DNA of 64,000 bases. Origin: Halanaerobium saccharolyticum subsp. saccharolyticum DSM 6643. Lineage in GTDB: Bacteria; Bacillota; Halanaerobiia; Halanaerobiales; Halanaerobiaceae. The position numbers were made by a program, and so were the translations under genes. Below, piece by piece: positions 34,352 through 43,534 of this stretch. How positions within the stretch are numbered: the stretch's first letter is position 1; every line of letters starts with the position of its first letter. Location of the stretch: positions 1 to 64,000 of the forward strand of contig NZ_CAUI01000019.1 of assembly GCF_000350165.1 (NCBI RefSeq), read 5' to 3'. The notes under the pieces are model-generated. The model ran no database searches. It was not told the DNA's origin and saw nothing but the letters and a program-made list of their open reading frames with translations.

Positions 34352-35494
34352 TCAAAGTACATTACTGGTAAAATATTCAATTGCCTGTATCACAGCCATT
34401 TTTTTAATTATTCTATTATTTATTTTATCAGAACTGTAGATTCCTAAAGAACAGTAAAGGCCAGTATAATAATGTGGATTCCAGCTGCTGCTGTAATATT
34501 CAGCAAATAATCTGTGGAGATGACTGACAGTTTGTGTATAGTTCTGATCTAAATTATAAAAGAGAAAGTCAAGATTGTCTTTATAATTTTCTAGAGAAAA
34601 ATCATCTTTAAACTGCTGATAATTATCTGCGATATTTGCTTTATCATTATTTGAATCAGCAAGTTCCAGGCGCTGTTGATCGATATTTTTACTGCCAAAG
34701 TAACTTTCTAAAATACTGTAGGGTGGTAGCTCCTCATAAAATGAACTTTCTTCCAGCATGAAAAAGATATAGTAGGTAATCATATGGTGTAAGTTAACTA
34801 TTCCACCACCCGAGGCTGCTTTTAAGCCTAAGTCCTCTAGCTTATCTGGAGAGGGTTTTTCCCGTTTTTCTTGATCAGCATTATATTTCCCCTGATAGCT
34901 GTAGCGGCTTAAATACATTACATAACTTAAAACAGCAGTTGCCGAAAGATCCTGATGATGATTGATCAGATCTCTCATTACCGGAAAGAAACAGCTGACA
35001 CTGTGGCCCAGGCTGTCTGGAATTCTTTCCATTCCGAGGTTCAAAAGAAATTCTTTTAGTTTTTTCGGTTCTTTTTCCAGAATTCCCAGTGCATAGTAGA
35101 AAGCATTATGGGTGTTGCCTTTGTTTATTTCTTCAGCCAGTTTAGCGAAAGTTTTTTGATTTATCCTCTCTTCTTTATAGCCGCTGCTGTCAGCTTCAAG
35201 CTTAATAAAGTGTCTTTCGGATAGACCAAGCAGTACAACTCTTGCCATTTCCAGTTCAGATTCTCTGGAAAAGTATTTTTTCTGCGAAAGCTCTCTCAAA
35301 AACAGACTCATTTTCACAAAATGAAAGGATCCATAACGCAGACTGCACTCCATTAGCATTAAATCCAGCAACTCATCAATAAGTGAAGCCAGCGAAAAGC
35401 TTCTATCATTTTCTAATTCTTTGAGATAATTCTTGATTTTTTCTTGCCTGTGGTTAATGACTGCCTTTTTGAGTTGAGATTCCATATTTTTCAC
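34352..35494 (-). CDS. Unknown helical protein overlapping the sugar dehydrogenase gene
   Basis: A 380-aa protein that I do not recognise. No signal peptide or membrane segment; mostly helical, rich in Leu, Tyr and Ser, with several histidines in hydrophobic settings: LGHSVSCFFPVMRDLINHHQ (about 158-177) and GGGIVNLHHMITYYIFFML (about 225-243). The length and spacing of the His residues vaguely recall metal- or haem-free oxidase-like helical proteins, but I cannot assign a family. Its ATG overlaps the stop of the PQQ-type sugar dehydrogenase by 4 bases, so the two are translated together and may act in one process despite different locations. Confidence 0.55.
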   Translation of the reverse strand: MKNMESQLKKAVINHRQEKIKNYLKELENDRSFSLASLIDELLDLMLMECSLRYGSFHFVKMSLFLRELSQKKYFSRESELEMARVVLLGLSERHFIKLEADSSGYKEERINQKTFAKLAEEINKGNTHNAFYYALGILEKEPKKLKEFLLNLGMERIPDSLGHSVSCFFPVMRDLINHHQDLSATAVLSYVMYLSRYSYQGKYNADQEKREKPSPDKLEDLGLKAASGGGIVNLHHMITYYIFFMLEESSFYEELPPYSILESYFGSKNIDQQRLELADSNNDKANIADNYQQFKDDFSLENYKDNLDFLFYNLDQNYTQTVSHLHRLFAEYYSSSWNPHYYTGLYCSLGIYSSDKINNRIIKKMAVIQAIEYFTSNVL

Positions 35495-36636
35495 TCCTCA
35501 ATTTTAAACCTTAAAATCTTATCATCACCTTCTCGTGGTCTGCCTCTACCGTCACGGTTATTGGTTAAGAAATAAAGATAGCCATCTGGACCGGCAACAG
35601 CAGTTCTGATTCTACCATAAATAGAGCTATTGGCATTGCGGAATAGATGTTCAATTTTTTCTACTTCAAAAGTATTGTTTTTCCTGTTAAGTCCTATTCT
35701 GACTAAAGACTGGCTGCGGAGAGTTCCAACATACAAATTTCCACGATAAAAGGTCATACCCGAGGGTGGAACGGCTTCTTCCCACATTATCAGTGGATTC
35801 GCATATTCTTCAGCTTCAAAATAGCCGATTTTATCCGGCCAACCAAAGTTACTGCCGGCTTTAACAACTTTAATTCTGTCTTTTGCTCTCAGACCATCTT
35901 CACCAGAAGGGCCGTGGTCAGAAATAAAGAGATCACCTGTTTCTGGATGCCAGGCCAGTCCCTGAGGGTTGCGGTGACCGAGACTATAAACTGGAGAATT
36001 ATCAAATGGATTATCCGCGGGAATCTTTCCCTCAGGTGTTAGGCGGAGGATTTTACCTCCAAGGTTATCTAAATCCTGAGCAATTTCTCTATTGAAAGTA
36101 TCTCCTGTTGTAATATAGAGCATTTCATCCGGACCAAAAGCAATTCTGCCCCCATTATGATTATTACCAGCAGGAATTTGATCAATAAGAATCTCTTCTT
36201 CAACTCCTTGTTGACCCTGATCTTTAAATCGGGAAACTCTATTATATAAAGTCCTATTACTTCTAGTATAAGTATACATTAAATAGATATATGGTTTTTC
36301 TGGAAAGTCTGGATGATGGGCCATTCCCATGAGGCCACCTTCTCCTCGAGAATTAATATCGAGATCCAGATAATTTTCTGACTGGAGCTTACCATCAATA
36401 ATTTGTTTTACCACTCCGTCCCTTTCTGTAACTAAAACTCTATCGCTTTTGGGTAGAAAAACCAATTCCCAGGGCACGTCTAAATTCTGCTGCCAGACTT
36501 CAACTTCAATTGCTTCCGGTTCTAGATTAAACTCATCTTCTACATTCTGTGGAAACTCACCAACTCTAATTTGAGCCTGAACTGAAAGTGAAAAAGCTAT
36601 AATAACTATTAAGCTCAGAAAAAAGAATCTCCTCAT
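35491..36636 (-). CDS. Exported PQQ-type sugar dehydrogenase
   Basis: A 381-aa six-bladed beta-propeller of the soluble aldose/glucose dehydrogenase (Asd, YliI) family. Signal peptide at 1-22 (FFFLSLIVIIAFSLSVQA). Motifs: LDVPWELVFLPKSDRVLVTERDG, GEGGLMGMAHHPDF with the active-site His region, NHNGGRIAFGPDEMLYITTGD, LGHRNPQGLAWHPETGDLFISDHGPSGED and KAGSNFGWP. Known members oxidise sugars with PQQ; no PQQ synthesis genes are visible here. In an anaerobe the cofactor source and electron acceptor are open questions. Confidence 0.85.
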   Translation of the reverse strand: MRRFFFLSLIVIIAFSLSVQAQIRVGEFPQNVEDEFNLEPEAIEVEVWQQNLDVPWELVFLPKSDRVLVTERDGVVKQIIDGKLQSENYLDLDINSRGEGGLMGMAHHPDFPEKPYIYLMYTYTRSNRTLYNRVSRFKDQGQQGVEEEILIDQIPAGNNHNGGRIAFGPDEMLYITTGDTFNREIAQDLDNLGGKILRLTPEGKIPADNPFDNSPVYSLGHRNPQGLAWHPETGDLFISDHGPSGEDGLRAKDRIKVVKAGSNFGWPDKIGYFEAEEYANPLIMWEEAVPPSGMTFYRGNLYVGTLRSQSLVRIGLNRKNNTFEVEKIEHLFRNANSSIYGRIRTAVAGPDGYLYFLTNNRDGRGRPREGDDKILRFKIEE

Positions 36637-36953
36637 GATTTTTACCTCCCAGTATTTTGAGATTTAATTCATTATATATTTTAATTGTATTACTTTTTTA
36701 CTTTATAATCTAAAAAGTAGTTAACATATTAGAAAATTATTTACAGGCTTTTAATTTATAATTTACAATCCTGTAATAATAAGCTGATATAATTTAAGCA
36801 AGCGACAGTTTCTATTTTTAGCTGAGACTTTTTTTTATTGACAAACTAACAAACGTTAGTTATAATTAAATTGTAAGACAGCTGAAAGTATTTCTACTTA
36901 AGCAGAAGTTACATAATATAAAATAATTATATTTTAATTCTGGAGGTGAGTTG
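36637..36953. other. Intergenic region between divergent sugar dehydrogenase and tetR units
   Basis: No gene. It contains the tetR promoter/operator (36838-36866) and a 7-bp inverted repeat TTACAGG (36741-36747) / CCTGTAA (36770-36776) in otherwise very AT-rich DNA, which probably also holds the minus-strand promoter. Confidence 0.6.
36838..36866 (+). promoter_or_regulatory. tetR promoter with operator filling the spacer
   Basis: TTGACA (36838-36843), a 17-base spacer and TATAAT (36861-36866). The spacer is occupied by the dyad AACTAAC-AAAC-GTTAGTT (36844-36861). A regulator bound there would block RNA polymerase, so the TetR gene downstream is probably self-repressed. Confidence 0.85.
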
Positions 36954-37544
36954 GTGATTTCTACTAGAGAAAAGATTTTGAATGAGTCTTTAGATTTATT
37001 CGCAGCCAAAGGATATCACGGCACTTCAATGCGGGAGATAGCTAAAGCAGTTGGGATTAAAGGCAGCTCAATTTATAATCATTTCAGCGGCAAAGAAGAT
37101 ATTTTTTCAGAACTTTTTAATTATCTGGCACCTTTGAATCTGGAGTCTGAAAAATTTCAAGAAAAATTTATGGCAGCAGATACTGATCCGCTTAAAGTTT
37201 TAAATTATTTTGCCAATATTGTTATTGAAGAAATGCAGGATAATAATAAAGTTAAACTATTAAAAATGATGCTTCGCGAGAATAATAATCCGGTTGTTAA
37301 AAAAAGGCTGCAGAGCCGCATGAAAAATAATATAGAAAGAATCACTAAATTTTTTGCTCAACTGCAGCAGCAGGGAAAAATAAAAAGCAATTTAGAGCCA
37401 GCATTTACTGCTAATGAATTTGTCAGTGCTCTGATATATTACCGTATGCGTTATCTGCTCTTTGAACTGGACAGCTTTGAAGAGCTGAAAGAGGCAACTC
37501 AAAAACACATTTGTTTTTTCTGGGAGAATATCAGGGAAAAATAA
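36954..37544 (+). CDS. TetR-family transcriptional repressor
   Basis: A 196-aa repressor with the TetR N-terminal helix-turn-helix: STREKILNESLDLFAAKGYHGTSMREIAKAVGIKGSSIYNHF, then a helical ligand-binding domain without recognisable specificity. GTG 36954 is chosen with GGAGG at 36942-36946; TTG 36951 is an alternative. The next three genes follow closely, so it most likely controls them and itself through the dyad in its promoter. Confidence 0.9.
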   Translation: MISTREKILNESLDLFAAKGYHGTSMREIAKAVGIKGSSIYNHFSGKEDIFSELFNYLAPLNLESEKFQEKFMAADTDPLKVLNYFANIVIEEMQDNNKVKLLKMMLRENNNPVVKKRLQSRMKNNIERITKFFAQLQQQGKIKSNLEPAFTANEFVSALIYYRMRYLLFELDSFEELKEATQKHICFFWENIREK

Positions 37545-37561
37545 AAGGAGGAAGCTTAAAA

Positions 37562-38332
37562 ATGCTTAAAAAAATCTCGATTTTCTTAATTTCATTACTT
37601 GTTTTGAGCACATCATTCAGTCTGGCCCAGGAATTAGATGGAGCAGAGGTTTTAAAAAGACTGGAGGCTTCCAGACAGGCTAAAAGTCATCAGATGCTAA
37701 TGGAAATGGAACTCTACAGCAGCTCTGGTGATATGAGAAGCAGAAAGCTTAACAACTATCGTCAGGAGGGAGAAGTTGATCGCTCACTGATGCAGTTTAC
37801 TGAGCCAGCAGATATAGAAGGCACTTCATTTTTGCTATTAGATGATCAGGCAAATGATCAGGAAGATATGTATTTATATTTGCCAGCTTTAGGTGGAGTT
37901 AGAAAAATATCAGGCAGCCAGAAGAATGGTAGTTTTGTTGGCTCAGATTTGACATACAATGATATCAGTATTTTTAGTGGATCCAATTTCAGTGATAATT
38001 ATCGGGCAGAAATTATATCAGAAAATGAAGAAATAATAGAGCTGTATTTAGAAATTATTGATCCAGATATTGACTACAGCTATGGGAAAATGTGGGTTAG
38101 AAAAGACCTCTGGTTAGGAGAAAAAATAGAATATTATAATCAGCAAGAGGAGTTAATTAAGGTTATTAATTTAAGCAGCTATGATGAAATTGATGGTAAC
38201 CGCCTGGCCAGAAAAATTGAAGTTAAAAATGTTCAGAAAGGAAGCAGTACAATTTTGAAAATGCTGGAAGTAGAATTTGATCCTGAGCTTGATCCCAATA
38301 TATTTACAACCCGCTATCTGCAGCGTCAGTAA
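37562..38332 (+). CDS. LolA-like outer membrane lipoprotein-sorting protein
   Basis: A 256-aa exported protein with a signal peptide (ISIFLISLLVLSTSFSLAQ). It resembles the LolA-like 'outer membrane lipoprotein-sorting' family that accompanies RND/MMPL exporters: MLMEMELYSSSGDMRSRKL, QFTEPADIEGTSFLLLDD, MYLYLPALGGVRKISG, SQKNGSFVGSDLTYND, and a terminal FDPELDPNIFTTRYLQR. Such proteins are thought to carry lipid or lipoprotein through the periplasm. AAGGAGG ribosome-binding site. It lies between tetR and the barrel gene, supporting an inner-to-outer-membrane export pathway. Confidence 0.8.
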   Translation: MLKKISIFLISLLVLSTSFSLAQELDGAEVLKRLEASRQAKSHQMLMEMELYSSSGDMRSRKLNNYRQEGEVDRSLMQFTEPADIEGTSFLLLDDQANDQEDMYLYLPALGGVRKISGSQKNGSFVGSDLTYNDISIFSGSNFSDNYRAEIISENEEIIELYLEIIDPDIDYSYGKMWVRKDLWLGEKIEYYNQQEELIKVINLSSYDEIDGNRLARKIEVKNVQKGSSTILKMLEVEFDPELDPNIFTTRYLQRQ

Positions 38333-38366
38333 AATGGTGATAGATGATTTTAGAGGAGGGCAGAGA

Positions 38367-39467
38367 ATGCTTAATTTTAAAGCGGATAATATATTAATCA
38401 CAATAATTTTTATTTTAGTTTTGACTTTAATATTAAATTTTATATTTACACTTAGTCTAACTGCAGCTTCCTTGAGTGGAGAATTAAGTACTTCAGTAAT
38501 TTATGAGCTGGAGTCTGAGCGCTGGCGGGATCAAAGCTTTTTGGAATTAGATTATCAGCATGATTTAAATTTTGATTTAAACTATTATATAAAAGGCGCC
38601 TTAATTTTTGAGAGTTATTACCAGCAGGATAAAAAGGAGCGGGAAGTTGATTTAGAACTTAAAGAAGCCTATTTAAATTATTATACAGATAAGATCGACT
38701 GGCGGCTTGGAAGGCAAAGTTTCAGCTGGGGGAGTTCCTATAATATTAATCCCCTAAATTATTTTAACCCTGTTGACAGGAATGCCTTGGACCCCTTTGA
38801 AGCCAGAGAGTCAGTTGATGGAATCAGCGCCTCCTATTATCCAGCTTTTGATTGGCAGCTGACAGGAGTTTTAACTCAGCATGCAGAAGTCGATGAACTG
38901 CAGGCCGCAGTTCAGCTGATCCGCAGGCGCTGGCGGGGTTATGATCTTGCCGCATCTGTTTTTAGCGGTAATAGTTTAAATGTACTTCCAAAGCCTCGAC
39001 AGAGAAATTTTTATCCGGCAGTAAATAAAGTTGGATTTGATTTTAAAGGTGATTTTAGCAGTAAAAATATAGGTCTTTTTTCTGAATTTGTTTACAGTGA
39101 CTATCAGAATAATGGATTAGAAAATACAAATGAAATAATTATCGGCATGGATTATAAATTTGAGAATAACCTTTATCTTTTGGGACAGTATTATTATCAG
39201 GAATTAGCTCCAGCTCAAGCTTCAGTAAATAAATTATTAATTTTTCGGGTCGAAAAACCCTTTGCCTATTTTCATAACTGGGAGCTCAATCTAATTTCTG
39301 ATCTTAAAAGTGGGATGTCTCTAGTCAGACCTAAACTTATATTTTCTTTAAAAGAAGGCCTTGATTTAGAAACTGGAGCGGTAATCAAGCTCAATCAAAA
39401 AAGAGAAAGCAGTTTAAATCAATTGAATCAAGAACTTATATATCTTTCTTTAAGTAAATACTTTTAG
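38367..39467 (+). CDS. Outer-membrane beta-barrel protein (DUF1302-like)
   Basis: A 366-aa protein with an N-terminal signal/anchor (about 8-36) and then many alternating beta-strands of the type YELESERWRDQSFLELDY and LGLF-like turns, ending in the aromatic tail SLSKYF typical of outer-membrane barrels. The WRLGRQSFSWGSSYNINPLNYFNPVD segment is typical of DUF1302-like barrels that accompany LolA-like and RND proteins. ATG 38367 follows GGAGGG. Likely the outer-membrane pore or acceptor of this export cassette. Confidence 0.72.
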   Translation: MLNFKADNILITIIFILVLTLILNFIFTLSLTAASLSGELSTSVIYELESERWRDQSFLELDYQHDLNFDLNYYIKGALIFESYYQQDKKEREVDLELKEAYLNYYTDKIDWRLGRQSFSWGSSYNINPLNYFNPVDRNALDPFEARESVDGISASYYPAFDWQLTGVLTQHAEVDELQAAVQLIRRRWRGYDLAASVFSGNSLNVLPKPRQRNFYPAVNKVGFDFKGDFSSKNIGLFSEFVYSDYQNNGLENTNEIIIGMDYKFENNLYLLGQYYYQELAPAQASVNKLLIFRVEKPFAYFHNWELNLISDLKSGMSLVRPKLIFSLKEGLDLETGAVIKLNQKRESSLNQLNQELIYLSLSKYF

Positions 39468-39484
39468 TACAGGAGCTGATCTGA

Positions 39485-41782
39485 ATGCTGAAAAAAATAA
39501 TAGAAAAAATAGCATCCCTGGCAGTAGAACACCCGCTTCCAATAATCATCATTTTTATTTTAATTACACTTTTTTCTCTCTATAATTTACAGGCTATAGA
39601 GTTTGATACAGCAATTAAAAGTCAGATTCCAGAATCTATGCCTTCTCGAAGCCGACTGGAAGAAATCGAAAATATCTTTGGTGGTACAGAAATGATCATG
39701 CTTACAGTTGAGGCAGAAGATGTGTTGGAAGCTGAGCTGCTGAAAAAACTTAAGTTTATTTCAGATGAACTAACTAAATTAGGAGAAGTTGATCAGGTTA
39801 ACAGTCCTTTTACTGTAAATATTATTGAGGGTAGAAATGATGAACTGCTGATAGAAAGTGCTGTTAATAAAATCCCGGCCGATGAGGCTGAAAAAGAAAG
39901 TTTAAGAGCAAGGCTTAAAAATAGTGAGTTGGTGATGGGATCAGTTTTTGCAAAAAACTTTAAAGCGGTTAATATCGCTGTTATTCTATCTGATAATTTT
40001 GATGATGCAGAGGTCATGGGAAAAATTGATAATATTTTAGCAGAGGCAGATGAGAAATATGGAACAGAAACACGGGTTTTAAAAACGGGACTGCCCATTA
40101 TTAGAGCCTTAAATGCAGAAATAATGCAGCATGACATGAGGCTTTTAATGCCATTTGGTTTAGTTATTATGTTGATTTTTCTTTTTCTCTGTTTCAAACA
40201 GCTGCGGGGAGTATTTTTACCTTTTATAGTTGTTGTAATGTCAATAATTTTTTCTCTGTCTTTGCTGCCAACTCTGGGCTGGAAGTTTCAGCTGCTGACA
40301 GTTATTTTGCCGGTAATTTTAATTGCTGTAACTAATGATTATGGAATCCATATTATAGCTGCTTATCAGGAGCTTGCAGTCGGAGAAAAAAATTCAGTTC
40401 AGCTCAGTAAAGATTCAGTATTAAAGCTGGGAGCTCCGGTAATTATTGCTGGAATTACAACGGTTGTTGGGTTGCTCTCACTTTCTACTCATTTAATAGT
40501 TCCAGCCAGAGAGCTGGGAGTCTTGGCAGGAGCTGGGATCACCTTTGCTCTTTTTGCAAGTCTGTTATTTATTCCGGCAGTTTTATCTCTGCTTAAAGTT
40601 AAAACACCACTGCAGAATTATCGGGTTGAGGCTCAAAACAATAAAGAAAGTATAAAAAAAGGAATTATAGCTGCAATTCTTTTTAAAACAGCAGAACTGG
40701 TCGGCAAAAAAGCTAAAATGATTTTAATTCTAAGTTCTTTGTTTGTTCTAGTTATTTCTTTTGGAATTTTCATGCTTAATGTTGACACCAATCCAATCAG
40801 CTTTTATGATAAGGAATCTGATATTGTTCAAGCAACCGAGATAGTTAATCAAAACTTTGGTGGTGCAAATACTATTTCTGTAGTTGCCAGGGGCAATATC
40901 ACTCAGTCTGAAATGATGCAGAAAATTAGTGATTTTGAACTTAAAATTAAGGAATTTGAAAATGTAGGAGAAGTAAATGCAGTTTCCAAAATTATCAGGA
41001 CAATTAATAGAGAATTCCATAATGGTCAGGCAGAATTTGAAAAGATCCCAGCTGATGATTTTGCTTTATCCCAGTATTTACTGCTATTTTCAATGTCAGG
41101 TGACCTTGATAAAATGATTGATTTTAAAGAAGAAAATGCTCTCTTGACTGCCAGAATTGAAACTAATAGTACTGAAGAAATTAGTGAAGTTTTAAAACAA
41201 ATTCGAAGTGAAGCTAAAAATTATGGAGAGGGTATTTTTCCTTTAGTAGGTGGTTTTGGTGATCTTCTTTCCGAACTGGTTAATGCAGTTGTTCGGGGTC
41301 AGATAATTAGTCTTTTTCTATCAATAATTCTTGTGATAGCTGTAGTGATGATCCTATTTAAATCTTTTACAGCTGGTTTTTATGCAGCAGTTCCCTTGGT
41401 AACAGCTTTAGTTTCTCTATTTTCTTTAATGGGATTTTTAAATATCAAACTTGATATGATTACAGCAATGCTTTCTTCAATTATGATTGGGGTTGGAATT
41501 GATTATACAATTCATTTTCTCTGGCGCTATCGAGAGGAAAGAAGAAACTTAGATAAAAAAGAGGCTGTGATTCAAACCCTGACAACCTCAGGCCGGGGTA
41601 TAACTTTTAATGCTCTTTCTGTAATAGTAGGGTTTTCAATACTTTTTGTTTCTGGCTTTTTACCGGTTAAATTCTTTGCTTTTTTGGTAACAGTTTCTAT
41701 TGCTGCCTGTTTAGTGGGTGCCTTATTAATTCTTCCTGCGCTAGTCTTAATTTTTGAGCCGGAATTTTTGGAAAGCGATTAA
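39485..41782 (+). CDS. RND/MMPL-family exporter
   Basis: A 765-aa inner-membrane exporter of the MMPL/HAE3 group, with two halves of six membrane helices, each preceded by a large periplasmic loop. Features: QIPESMPSRSRLEEIENIFGG in the first loop, TNDYGIHIIAAYQE and the matching GIGVDYTIHFLWRYREE-like segment (IMIGVGIDYTIHF) in the helix-4 positions of the two halves, the latter carrying the proton-relay acids. Family members export lipids and hydrophobic compounds. It is the last gene of the TetR-controlled set; no MFP-type adaptor is present, so the LolA-like protein may take that role. Confidence 0.88.
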   Translation: MLKKIIEKIASLAVEHPLPIIIIFILITLFSLYNLQAIEFDTAIKSQIPESMPSRSRLEEIENIFGGTEMIMLTVEAEDVLEAELLKKLKFISDELTKLGEVDQVNSPFTVNIIEGRNDELLIESAVNKIPADEAEKESLRARLKNSELVMGSVFAKNFKAVNIAVILSDNFDDAEVMGKIDNILAEADEKYGTETRVLKTGLPIIRALNAEIMQHDMRLLMPFGLVIMLIFLFLCFKQLRGVFLPFIVVVMSIIFSLSLLPTLGWKFQLLTVILPVILIAVTNDYGIHIIAAYQELAVGEKNSVQLSKDSVLKLGAPVIIAGITTVVGLLSLSTHLIVPARELGVLAGAGITFALFASLLFIPAVLSLLKVKTPLQNYRVEAQNNKESIKKGIIAAILFKTAELVGKKAKMILILSSLFVLVISFGIFMLNVDTNPISFYDKESDIVQATEIVNQNFGGANTISVVARGNITQSEMMQKISDFELKIKEFENVGEVNAVSKIIRTINREFHNGQAEFEKIPADDFALSQYLLLFSMSGDLDKMIDFKEENALLTARIETNSTEEISEVLKQIRSEAKNYGEGIFPLVGGFGDLLSELVNAVVRGQIISLFLSIILVIAVVMILFKSFTAGFYAAVPLVTALVSLFSLMGFLNIKLDMITAMLSSIMIGVGIDYTIHFLWRYREERRNLDKKEAVIQTLTTSGRGITFNALSVIVGFSILFVSGFLPVKFFAFLVTVSIAACLVGALLILPALVLIFEPEFLESD

Positions 41783-41861
41783 AGTTTGATATTATTAGAG
41801 GTATCAGTTATTAAAATGGTTTAAGGTATTTGCTATCTAAGAATAAAGGAGATGAAAATAG

Positions 41862-42497
41862 ATGTTAAAAAATATTTTAGATGAATTAACTTTATTATAT
41901 TCAAAAGAATTATCATTTGTTAAATCTAATTTTCCAAAAGAAGACACAATTATTTTAAAGCATCTTAAGTTTATTGTAGGAAAACTTGAAAAATTAAAGA
42001 ATCAATTAGAAATTATTGAAATTAAATCCGAAACAAAGCCAGTTGTCTCTTATCTTTCTCAGATTAGTCTTGAAAATAAAGCTGATGATTATAAAATGAT
42101 TATAAACCACTTAAAGAAATTGAAGGACAAACTTTTTTGGAGATATGGTTATCAAGCGCCTTCCCAAGAAATGATTGAAAAATATGCGTATACTGAAATT
42201 ATCGGTCCTGAAGGCCCTATTTATTCGGAGGAGATGATAATAGGTTTTGTTTTATTGGCCCCAGATTTTTATTATCCTAAACATAGACACTCTCAAATTG
42301 AGGAAAGTTACCTTTTTTTAACGGGAAAAACTATTTATAATAAGCAGGCAATTTTAGCAGAACGATCATTTATTTTAAATAAAGCCGGTAAAGTACATGA
42401 ACTAAAATCAGACTCTGATCAAGCAACTTTGATCTTATATACCTGGATAAACAAGGGGGCAGGAAGCTTAAAGGATTATCAGCTTAATTTAGAGTAA
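41862..42497 (+). CDS. DMSP-lyase-family cupin protein
   Basis: A 211-aa protein whose C-terminal cupin matches the dimethylsulfoniopropionate lyase family (DddL/DddQ type): YAYTEIIGPEGPIYS, then GFVLLAPDFYYPKHRHSQIEESYLFLTG with the HxHx4Ex6G metal motif, and KAGKVHELKSD supplying the second-motif histidine (the usual final Asn is Ser). Known members cleave DMSP to dimethyl sulfide and acrylate with an Fe, Zn or Mn centre. The helical N-terminus (1-95) also fits. A LysR regulator follows in the same direction. A related lyase or isomerase on another substrate is possible. Confidence 0.7.
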   Translation: MLKNILDELTLLYSKELSFVKSNFPKEDTIILKHLKFIVGKLEKLKNQLEIIEIKSETKPVVSYLSQISLENKADDYKMIINHLKKLKDKLFWRYGYQAPSQEMIEKYAYTEIIGPEGPIYSEEMIIGFVLLAPDFYYPKHRHSQIEESYLFLTGKTIYNKQAILAERSFILNKAGKVHELKSDSDQATLILYTWINKGAGSLKDYQLNLE

Positions 42498-42643
42498 GTT
42501 TGTTCTTAGCAGGAATTTAAATTTAAATCTAAGGCTAGAAAGCTTAAAAAATCTGATATTAGTGATATAATAATAATTAAGATCAAAACTATTAGATAAA
42601 TTTAAATTTATTATAATCATATATTTAAAAAAGGAATGATAAA

Positions 42644-43534
42644 ATGAAAATTGAAAGGATAAAAACTTTTATTAATTTAGTTGATTTAGAAAGTTATTCG
42701 CTGACAGCTGAAAAGTTTGAGATTAGCCAGCCAGCCGTAAGTATGCAGATTAAATCTCTTGAAAAATATTTTGAGACAGAATTGATTCATAAAGAAAAAG
42801 GTCAGATTAATCTTAGCCCTGCCGGCAAAATTGTTTATCAGGAAGGTAAAAAGATTTTGAAAAGATGGGGATACTTAAAGCAGAGAGTTGAAAGTAAAAA
42901 AAACATGAAGATCAAGAAGCTGAAAATTGCTTCCAGTACTATTCCTTCGGTATATTTACTGCCAGAGATAATTTCAACTTTAAATAAAAATATTGATGAT
43001 TTAAAAACAGAAGTTTCAGTTGGTGACAGTAGAGCGATGATTAATTTATTGGAAAATAGTGAGGTGGATTTAATAATAGTTGGTTCTAAACCTCAAAATA
43101 ATAAATTTAACGCAATAGAACTTTGTAGTGATCACTTAAGTTTGATAGCACCTTTAAACCATGCTTTAATTGAACAAGAAAAAGTTTTTTTAGCTGAACT
43201 TCAAAATCAAAATTTATTAATGAGAGAAGAAGGGTCAGGAACTAGAAAAGCTACCATTTCTGCTTTTGAAGAAGCAGGTCTTAAAACGGATGATTTTAAT
43301 GTAATAAGTCAGCTGGGAAGTACAGAGGCTGTTATTTCTGCTGTTGAATCTGGGCTTGGTATTTCTTTTATTTCAAAAATAGCAGCTAAAAAAGCTGCTA
43401 TTTGTAGAAGAGTTGCTGAAATAAAAATTGCAGATGTAGAATATGAACGCAAATTTTATTTAGCCTATAATAAAAATCGTCATGATGACTATTTAATTAA
43501 TATTTTTATTGAATCTGCTAAGAATATTTTATAG
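42644..43534 (+). CDS. LysR-family transcriptional regulator
   Basis: A 296-aa regulator. N-terminal winged helix: IERIKTFINLVDLESYSLTAEKFEISQPAVSMQIKSLEKYF; then a periplasmic-binding-like effector domain with STIPSVYLLPEIIS and EEGSGTRKATISAF. The effector may be a sulfur compound or amino acid (CysB/CysL-like), only a guess. It ends 6 bases past the stop of the convergent aminotransferase-type gene, and follows the DMSP-lyase-like gene by 146 bases. Confidence 0.9.
   Translation: MKIERIKTFINLVDLESYSLTAEKFEISQPAVSMQIKSLEKYFETELIHKEKGQINLSPAGKIVYQEGKKILKRWGYLKQRVESKKNMKIKKLKIASSTIPSVYLLPEIISTLNKNIDDLKTEVSVGDSRAMINLLENSEVDLIIVGSKPQNNKFNAIELCSDHLSLIAPLNHALIEQEKVFLAELQNQNLLMREEGSGTRKATISAFEEAGLKTDDFNVISQLGSTEAVISAVESGLGISFISKIAAKKAAICRRVAEIKIADVEYERKFYLAYNKNRHDDYLINIFIESAKNIL

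Noticed and set aside
39793-40197. 134-codon open frame antisense to the RND exporter gene
   Set aside because: Serine-rich shadow of the sense frame, with no start signals or recognisable family.
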